A DNA stretch of 10,766 bases from JADJNW01 sp033761835 (GTDB lineage Bacteria > Bacteroidota > Bacteroidia > Chitinophagales > Saprospiraceae). Both the position numbers and the translations under genes were made by a program. Positions within the stretch are counted from its first letter, which is position 1. Each line of letters opens with the position of its first letter. Location: assembly GCA_033761835.1 (NCBI GenBank), contig JANRME010000017.1, positions 1 to 10,766 on the forward strand, in the 5' to 3' direction. Below, in pieces: positions 5,589 through 10,766 of this stretch. The notes under the pieces were generated by a model. The model was not told the DNA's origin, searched no databases, and saw only the letters and a list, made by a program, of their open reading frames with translations.

Positions 5589-5799
5589 CTTCTTCCAGCC
5601 ATTTGTCCAAATCAGCGTCGGTGATGCCTTTCGCTTCTGCAACTTGGGCCATTTTCTCCGTAAAGCGGTGGGCAAAATAGCGCGCGAGGATATTTTTCAC
5701 TTCGATCAACTCTTCTTCAGTTGGATTGAAAGCATATATCTTGAGCAATTCTAGTTGAAGGGTACTCAGTTTGGAATCTATTGGATTATTAGCAGTCAT
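5578..5799 (-). CDS. antitoxin partner of the PIN-domain protein
   Basis: This 73-residue acidic protein lies immediately upstream of and overlaps the PIN gene. Its sequence LQLELLKIYAFNPTEEELIEVKNILARYFAHRFTEKM reads as an amphipathic helix pair, and its C-terminus GITDADLDKWLEEDEQ is the kind of acidic tail that occludes a PIN active site. This family is commonly found next to PIN toxins in Bacteroidota and cyanobacteria. No classic DNA-binding motif is obvious, so autoregulation cannot be judged. The left-edge gene (58-1, minus) begins with nearly the same sequence. Assignment as antitoxin rests on position, overlap and size. Confidence 0.75.
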   Translation of the reverse strand: MTANNPIDSKLSTLQLELLKIYAFNPTEEELIEVKNILARYFAHRFTEKMAQVAEAKGITDADLDKWLEEDEQ

Positions 5800-5823
5800 G
5801 CACCTGTTTGTTTTGAATTACAA

Positions 5824-5853
5824 CAAATATACTTTCCGTTTTAACGTCAGACA
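5824..5853 (-). promoter_or_regulatory. promoter of the PIN toxin-antitoxin operon
   Basis: TATATTTG (5831-5824, minus strand) is an exact TAnnTTTG box with TTG (5853-5851) at 19 nt, close to ideal Bacteroidota spacing. Transcription would start near 5817, about 18 nt before the antitoxin ATG at 5799. Confidence 0.55.
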
Positions 5854-5945
5854 AGCCAAATGCGTTCGCAAAAATAGAATAAAGGTAAGGGATGTCTTAA
5901 ATGTTTATCCGACCTTGATACTCATACAATGATTTTACGGATTTT

Positions 5946-6860
5946 TCAATTGGTTTCTTTTTGAGCCTGGATATTGCTTAATTTTCTTTTTTGCCAGTAT
6001 TTTCGGATAGCCCAGAAAATGACAACAAGAATCAGAACGATGGGCCAAATGGTGATCAAGCCGACCATCAGATTTAATAATAGTTGCCAGCCATTAAAAA
6101 TGCCTTCGCCTACGCGACCCCAAAAATTGGCACGCTCTACATTGGGCAAAACAGATTCATCGAACATCGTCAATTCTATGGTGCTGAATTGCACCTGGTC
6201 TTTGAGCACCCGCAGTTGCGCTTCGGTGGACTCCATTTCTTCGATTTCTTCATTCAGTTTGTCGCTCACGGCGAGCACGTCTTCCACATTTTTGGCGGAT
6301 TGTAACAAGCTGCGATATTGCGCGATCACGGCGCGTTTGGATGCAAGGCGCGTTTCCAGATCGACGTACTGACGAGTAATATCGTCCACGCTGATGCTTT
6401 TGCCATAAACGAAGGAAGCGATCCGTTCCAGCTTGCTCAGAAAAGCATCAAAATCAGACGGCAAGACCCGAATACTAAAATGGTAGCGATAACCATCGGA
6501 AGTTTGGTTTTGGGCTTCGTTGCGAATCTCCGCCTGGTATTGCGCTATCATTTCATCGAGTTGCCGCCGGGCTTTATCATAATTTTCGACCTTGATATCG
6601 ATCTGAGCGCTTCGGACAAGCTTTCTGTTGTCAGTTTTCGACTCAATTTTTTGATTATTCTGTTCGTCAGCGTAAGCTATTGGCTCTGATTTAGAGGCTT
6701 GATCTGATTCCCACTTATCAAAATCCTCCACAGCGCGAGCCATGTCGATGTCTCCACTTAAATCTCCACTGGATTGCAGGCCAATTGTAGAATCAGATTT
6801 ATTTTGTTGATCACAAGAAATTAATATCAGGACTAAACAACAGGCGATAAATGCTTTCAT
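5946..6860 (-). CDS. DUF4349-family lipoprotein with C-terminal membrane anchor
   Basis: This 304-residue protein starts with a lipoprotein signal, MKAFIACCLVLILISC, with the lipobox LISC and acylated Cys16. A low-complexity polar segment (17-78) follows. The DUF4349 domain spans about 79-290: RKLVRSAQIDIKVENYDKA, a long coiled coil (about 165-225, YVDLETRLASKRAVIAQYRSLLQ to EEIEEMESTEAQL), then QFSTIELTMFDE. A hydrophobic segment (about 258-284) and a basic tail (RKYWQKRK) place the C-terminus in the cytoplasm. The family's molecular role is unknown; envelope stress or membrane organisation is a guess. It is divergent from miaB. No clear TAnnTTTG box was found upstream. Confidence 0.88.
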   Translation of the reverse strand: MKAFIACCLVLILISCDQQNKSDSTIGLQSSGDLSGDIDMARAVEDFDKWESDQASKSEPIAYADEQNNQKIESKTDNRKLVRSAQIDIKVENYDKARRQLDEMIAQYQAEIRNEAQNQTSDGYRYHFSIRVLPSDFDAFLSKLERIASFVYGKSISVDDITRQYVDLETRLASKRAVIAQYRSLLQSAKNVEDVLAVSDKLNEEIEEMESTEAQLRVLKDQVQFSTIELTMFDESVLPNVERANFWGRVGEGIFNGWQLLLNLMVGLITIWPIVLILVVIFWAIRKYWQKRKLSNIQAQKETN

Positions 6861-6956
6861 AAAATGCTGTTTTTGATAAAGATGCAGGTTTCATAAAAAA
6901 AGCACAACGAAACAAAAGAAAAATTTAACATCGGCTTTAACTGCCAAAATGTCATT

Positions 6957-6983
6957 TTTGCTGATAAAAAATCTTTATCTTTG
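6957..6983 (+). promoter_or_regulatory. miaB promoter
   Basis: TATCTTTG (6976-6983) matches the -7 consensus TAnnTTTG exactly. TTTG (6957-6960) lies 15 nt upstream, slightly shorter than usual. The box is 66 nt before the miaB ATG at 7050. Confidence 0.45.
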
Positions 6984-7049
6984 CAAACTATTTTTACAAA
7001 CAGATCATTGTATAAAACGATCCTATAATTAGAATTAGCAAATTTCAAG

Positions 7050-8486
7050 ATGTTGTACGACGATAACCCAACGCTGGTGGGCATCCAAAAAGAGATAGAC
7101 GAAGGCAAGCAGGGCGAGGTGTTCTTTGACGAACGACCAGTGAACAAGCTGTCGAATGGCAAGCATTTTTATATCGAGAGCTACGGCTGCCAGATGAATT
7201 TCAGCGATAGCGAGATCGTGGCGTCTATTCTGTCGGAGATTGGTTATGGCGCTACCCGCGACATCGAATCGGCGGATTTGATTCTGATCAATACTTGCTC
7301 CATCCGCGAAAAAGCAGAGGAAACCGTGCGCAAGCGCCTGCGGATATTCGATAAAATGAAGCAGCAGCGCCCCGGCACGATGGTTGGCGTCTTGGGTTGT
7401 ATGGCCGAGCGCTTGAAAAAGAAATTCCTTGAAGAAGAGAAGCTGGTAGATATGGTCGTCGGGCCTGATGCGTACCGCGACCTGCCCAATCTCGTTGCTG
7501 GCGCTGAAGACGGCGAAAAAGGGGTGAATGTTTTCTTGTCAAGAGAAGAGACCTATGCGGATATCAGTCCGCTGCGCCTGGACGGTAATGGCGTGTCGGC
7601 GTTCATTTCGATCATGCGGGGTTGCGATAATATGTGTTCGTTTTGCGTCGTGCCTTTCACGCGTGGGCGTGAGCGCAGCCGCGATGCCTTTAGTATTGTA
7701 GCCGAGGCAACCGAATTGTACGAGCGCGGCTATCGGGAAGTGACTTTGCTGGGTCAGAATGTGGATTCGTACAAATGGGAGAATCCTGAAACGGGCAAGG
7801 TGGTCAACTTTGCAGAATTGCTGGAAATGACGGCGCTGGTGCATCCTGATTTGCGGATTCGCTTTTCTACTTCCCATCCGAAGGATATTACAGACGAGGT
7901 GCTACACACCATAGCCAAATACGAAAATATTTGCAATTATATTCACTTGCCGGTGCAAAGTGGCAATAGCCAGGTGCTGGATCGCATGAACCGTACCTAT
8001 GACAGGGATTGGTACATGGAGCGCGTGCAAGCGATTTACAGAATCATCCCCGATTGCGCCATTTCTTCTGACATAATTACAGGTTTTTGCGGTGAAACCG
8101 AAGAGGAACATCAAGATACTTTGAGTATGATGGAATTTGCGAATTACAGTATGTCGTATATGTTCGCTTATTCCGAGCGCCCGGGCACGCCTGCGGCGAA
8201 GAAATTCAAAGACGATGTGCCGGAGGAAGTCAAGAAACGCCGCTTAGATGAAGTGATCCGCCTGCAAAATCAATTATCGTACAAGCATAATCTCGCGGAT
8301 ATTGGAAAAACCTTTAAAGTATTGATCGAAGGCGATTCCAAGCGCTCTGACCAGGAATTCAAAGGCCGCAATTCGCAGAATAAAATGATTGTTTTTCCGA
8401 AAAAGGCGACTTTGAGACCCGGAGATTATGTGACCGTGCGCGTGACCGATGCGACGAGTGCGACGCTAAGGGGGGAGATTGTTTAA
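7050..8486 (+). CDS. miaB: MiaB, tRNA-2-methylthio-N6-dimethylallyladenosine synthase
   Basis: This 478-residue radical SAM methylthiotransferase converts i6A37 to ms2i6A37 in tRNAs reading UNN codons. The N-terminal methylthiotransferase domain carries the three auxiliary cluster cysteines Cys47 (ESYGCQMN), Cys83 (INTCSIREKAE) and Cys117 (GCMAERLK). The radical SAM motif CDNMCSFC has Cys192, Cys196 and Cys199 and is followed by VPFTRGRERSR, typical of MiaB. The middle includes HLPVQSGNSQVLDRMNR and SSDIITGFCGETEEEH. A TRAM domain occupies about 412-478. The length fits Bacteroidota MiaB proteins, which have a short N-terminal extension. Its stop is 24 nt before the DUF433 gene, so read-through into the toxin-antitoxin pair is likely. 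Confidence 0.96.
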   Translation: MLYDDNPTLVGIQKEIDEGKQGEVFFDERPVNKLSNGKHFYIESYGCQMNFSDSEIVASILSEIGYGATRDIESADLILINTCSIREKAEETVRKRLRIFDKMKQQRPGTMVGVLGCMAERLKKKFLEEEKLVDMVVGPDAYRDLPNLVAGAEDGEKGVNVFLSREETYADISPLRLDGNGVSAFISIMRGCDNMCSFCVVPFTRGRERSRDAFSIVAEATELYERGYREVTLLGQNVDSYKWENPETGKVVNFAELLEMTALVHPDLRIRFSTSHPKDITDEVLHTIAKYENICNYIHLPVQSGNSQVLDRMNRTYDRDWYMERVQAIYRIIPDCAISSDIITGFCGETEEEHQDTLSMMEFANYSMSYMFAYSERPGTPAAKKFKDDVPEEVKKRRLDEVIRLQNQLSYKHNLADIGKTFKVLIEGDSKRSDQEFKGRNSQNKMIVFPKKATLRPGDYVTVRVTDATSATLRGEIV

Positions 8487-8510
8487 TATTTTAATTTAAC
8501 ATCGAGTAAT

Positions 8511-8756
8511 ATGGAATCACAACAGGAAAATTTACTATCCAGAATTACCATCAATCCTGATATTTGTCATGGTAAGCCTACGATTCGCAATATGCGTTAT
8601 CCGGTCACTTTGATTTTAGATTTACTTTCTGCAGGCATGACAACTCAGGAAATACTCGAAGACTATCCTTCATTAGAGGTGGAAGATATCTATGCGTGTT
8701 TGGTCTTTGCTTCTAAATTGGCAGATATAAAAAGCGTTTACAAACTGGTAGCATGA
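8511..8756 (+). CDS. DUF433 antitoxin-like protein
   Basis: The 81-residue protein matches the DUF433 family, winged-helix-like small proteins that act as antitoxins to PIN-like toxins. Signature segments are RITINPDICHGKPTIRNMRYPVTLILDLLSAGMTTQEILEDYPSLEVEDIYACLVFA. Its stop codon overlaps the start of the next gene (ATGA, 8753-8756), so the two are translationally coupled. It has no room for its own strong promoter behind miaB. It probably neutralises the DUF5615 partner and may bind DNA through the helix-turn-helix-like GMTTQEILEDYP segment. Confidence 0.85.
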   Translation: MESQQENLLSRITINPDICHGKPTIRNMRYPVTLILDLLSAGMTTQEILEDYPSLEVEDIYACLVFASKLADIKSVYKLVA

Positions 8757-9103
8757 AATTTATTGTAGATGCTCAATTACCTTATCAGTTGGCAAAATTT
8801 ATTCGTAATAAAGGTTATGATGTAATTCATACCGACGATTTACCTGATAAAGATAGAACGACCGATACTGAAATCAGGCGAGTTGCAAAAGAAGAAAACC
8901 GCATTGTAATTACAAAAGATAATGATTTTTGGGAAAGTTATGTGCTTAAAAATGAACCGAAAAATCTTTTCTTGATTACAACTGGAAATATAAAAAACAA
9001 AAGCTTACTTGAATTATTTGATAAAAATTGGGCAGAAATCGAGCATAAACTTTCTCTTCATTCCTTTTTAGAAATGGACAATACCCAATTGATTGCACAT
9101 TAA
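8753..9103 (+). CDS. DUF5615 PIN-like toxin candidate
   Basis: The 116-residue protein belongs to the DUF5615 PIN-like family, regularly paired with DUF433. Acidic residues expected for a PIN-like metal site are seen in MKFIVDAQLP (Asp6), HTDDLPDKDRTTDTEI and RIVITKDNDFWE. It overlaps the DUF433 gene by 4 bp. RNase activity is plausible from the fold, but experimental knowledge of this family is limited. The pair sits between miaB and the sigma-54 activator, genes I expect near each other in Bacteroidota, suggesting insertion into a core block. Confidence 0.82.
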   Translation: MKFIVDAQLPYQLAKFIRNKGYDVIHTDDLPDKDRTTDTEIRRVAKEENRIVITKDNDFWESYVLKNEPKNLFLITTGNIKNKSLLELFDKNWAEIEHKLSLHSFLEMDNTQLIAH

Positions 9104-9130
9104 TTTAAGCATCAATTGTTGAAAAATAAA

Positions 9131-10405
9131 ATGGATAATTTACTCTCAATAAAACAACGTTTTGGCATCATCGGGCAATCCGAGTTATTGGATCGCGCGC
9201 TGAGCACGGCGGTGCGCGTGGCTTCTACCGATTTGTCGGTGCTGATTAGCGGCGAAAGCGGTGTCGGTAAAGAAGCGTTTTCCAAAATCATTCACTCGCT
9301 CAGTGCGCGCAAGCATAATAATTTTATCGCGATCAACTGCGGCGCTATTCCTGAAGGAACGATCAATTCTGAATTGTTTGGTCATGAAAAAGGCGCATTT
9401 ACAGGCGCCACGGGCGAACGCAAAGGCTATTTTGAAACGTATGATGGCGGCACGATTTTCTTAGACGAAATTGGCGAAATGCCGCTTGATACGCAGTCAT
9501 TTTTGCTTCGGGTGCTGGAAAGTGGCGAATTTATTCGCGTTGGCTCTTCCAAAGTGTTGCGCACCGATGTAAGGATTATTGCTGCTACGAATATTGATTT
9601 GAAAGAAAATGTTGAGAAGAATAAATTCCGCGAAGATTTGTATTATCGCCTGAACACCGTGCCGATTCAAGTACCCGCATTGCGTGAAAGGCGTGAAGAT
9701 ATTTATTTGTTATTCAGAAAGTTTGCATCCGATTTCGCTGAAAAATATCGCACCCCGCCGATTCAATTGGACGAGCGCGCTCGATTGCTCTTGGAAAATT
9801 ATCGCTGGCCAGGCAATATCCGCGAATTAAAAAATGTAGCCGAACAACTCTCGGTTTTGTCGGAAGACCGAATTATTAATGCAGAGCAGTTGATCCGAAT
9901 CATTCCCAGCATCGCCAATCGGAATTTGCCGATGATTCCTGATATGAATGGCGCGAAAAACGGCGGCTCTACCATGCAGGAACGCGAGATTTTGTATAGC
10001 CTGCTGTTCGATATGAAAAATGATTTGAATGCAGTAAAATCGCTCATTTCGGAATTGATAGTGAGCAATAATCTTCGGGTGTCCGACACACAAAATTTAC
10101 AGGCTTTACATTTGCCCAATTTGCAAGTAGCCAAATCCGCAATTGCCGATTTGCCGCAGCGGGTGCAGGACATATTTAGTGAAGAGCCTTCTGAAATAGA
10201 GCAGATTCGCCCCATTATCATAGAAGATGAAGATTATGATAATACCGAAGTGGTAGATGAAAATCTTTCCTTGATTGAAAATGAGAAAGAATTGATTCGC
10301 AAGGCTTTGCGCAAACACACTGGCAAACGGAAGGAAGCCGCTCAGGACTTGGGTATTTCTGAACGTACTTTATATCGAAAAATAAAAGAATATGATCTGC
10401 AATAA
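9131..10405 (+). CDS. sigma-54-dependent transcriptional activator without N-terminal sensor domain
   Basis: I choose the ATG at 9131 (424 residues) over the TTG at 9116, which adds only five residues. The AAA+ domain starts almost at once: Walker A GESGVGKE (41-48), the sigma-54 contact loop GAFTGA (88-93), Walker B GGTIFLDEIGE (106-116) and the RWPGNIREL segment (225-233). A long linker follows, and a Fis-type helix-turn-helix closes the protein (KEAAQDLGISERTLYRKIKEY). There is no receiver, GAF or PAS domain, so regulation must come from elsewhere. It should remodel RNA polymerase-sigma54 at target promoters. It lies 35 nt before lptE, a pairing common in Bacteroidota that hints at envelope-related control. 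Confidence 0.92.
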   Translation: MDNLLSIKQRFGIIGQSELLDRALSTAVRVASTDLSVLISGESGVGKEAFSKIIHSLSARKHNNFIAINCGAIPEGTINSELFGHEKGAFTGATGERKGYFETYDGGTIFLDEIGEMPLDTQSFLLRVLESGEFIRVGSSKVLRTDVRIIAATNIDLKENVEKNKFREDLYYRLNTVPIQVPALRERREDIYLLFRKFASDFAEKYRTPPIQLDERARLLLENYRWPGNIRELKNVAEQLSVLSEDRIINAEQLIRIIPSIANRNLPMIPDMNGAKNGGSTMQEREILYSLLFDMKNDLNAVKSLISELIVSNNLRVSDTQNLQALHLPNLQVAKSAIADLPQRVQDIFSEEPSEIEQIRPIIIEDEDYDNTEVVDENLSLIENEKELIRKALRKHTGKRKEAAQDLGISERTLYRKIKEYDLQ

Positions 10406-10440
10406 GAGTGATTTGGTGATTTTTATAAAATTTTGAGAAG

Positions 10441-10766
10441 ATGAATAAAAATATTATTTTTTTATTTGCAATTATAATAATTCTGCAAGGTTGTTATTCA
10501 TTTTCAGGCGTCAGTTTTTCACAGGATGTAAAAACTTATTATGTAGAACAATTCAGAAGCAACGCCGACAACGCCCCGCCGACTTTGGAACAAACACTGA
10601 CCGAAGCATTAAAAGAAAAAATTCGCACCGAATCGCGTTTGGTTTTCTCTGATAACGAGCCGAATGTAGAATTTAAAGGAACAATTGTGGATTATCGAGT
10701 GACTTCAGAGGCCCCGCGCCCGGGCGAGTTCACTGCGATCAACCGCCTCACGATCAACGTGGCAGT
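10441..10766 (+). CDS. lptE: LptE-like LPS assembly lipoprotein, 3' end outside the window
   Basis: The 108 codons present encode MNKNIIFLFAIIIILQGC, a lipoprotein signal with lipobox LQGC (Cys18). YSFSGVSFSQDVKTYYVEQFRSNADN follows, then TLEQTLTEALKEKIRTESRLVF and VEFKGTIVDYRVTSEAP. This is the pattern of Bacteroidota LptE, the outer-membrane lipoprotein that works with LptD to insert lipopolysaccharide. Synteny after a sigma-54 activator and miaB supports the call. The gene is truncated only by the window, with no internal disruption. Confidence 0.82.
   Translation, partial: MNKNIIFLFAIIIILQGCYSFSGVSFSQDVKTYYVEQFRSNADNAPPTLEQTLTEALKEKIRTESRLVFSDNEPNVEFKGTIVDYRVTSEAPRPGEFTAINRLTINVA

Noticed and set aside
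5589..5675. N-terminal extension of the PIN protein
   Set aside because: It overlaps the antitoxin coding sequence in another frame and precedes the expected LDTNV start strand; the ATG at 5588 is the better start.

Overview
The window reads as a Bacteroidota chromosome segment, probably Saprospiria/Lewinella-like (the lineage is inference). The evidence is the layout miaB - sigma-54 activator - lptE, a DUF4349 lipoprotein, AT-rich start regions without clear Shine-Dalgarno sequences, and several exact TAnnTTTG -7 promoter boxes. The left part (about 1-5800) is accessory DNA and the right part (about 5946-10766) is mostly housekeeping.

The main content is a complete diversity-generating retroelement (DGR) at 223-4178. 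In order it has a target gene whose protein joins a caspase-like protease domain, a two-repeat helical linker and an FGE-sulfatase/C-type-lectin-fold domain ending in the variable region (VR, 1944-2057); two hairpins just past the target stop; an avd accessory gene (2180-2530); a structured 300-nt spacer; a DGR-type reverse transcriptase (2833-3882); the template repeat (TR, 3897-4010); and a structured 3' leader ending at a strong intrinsic terminator (4133-4178). VR and TR are both 114 bp and align without gaps. They differ at 18 positions, all 18 opposite a TR adenine, and every one changes an amino acid (15 codons). This is the signature of adenine-specific mutagenic retrohoming. The variable patch covers the FGE active-site region, so the protein looks like a caspase effector with a rapidly evolving recognition surface.

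Beyond the DGR terminator, 4220-4403 holds nine tandem units of 14-bp dyad-symmetric cores at a 21-22 bp period. I cannot assign them to a named element. They lie in the convergent gap before an unrecognised conserved-looking gene (minus strand, 4469-4987).

The rest contains two complete toxin-antitoxin-like pairs: a small antitoxin plus PIN nuclease (minus, 5166-5799) and DUF433 plus DUF5615 (plus, 8511-9103). The second sits between miaB and the sigma-54 regulator. At the left edge the first 19 codons of a paralogue of the PIN-associated antitoxin run off the window. The housekeeping block is a DUF4349 lipoprotein (minus), divergent miaB, a sigma-54 activator lacking an N-terminal sensor domain, and the start of lptE.
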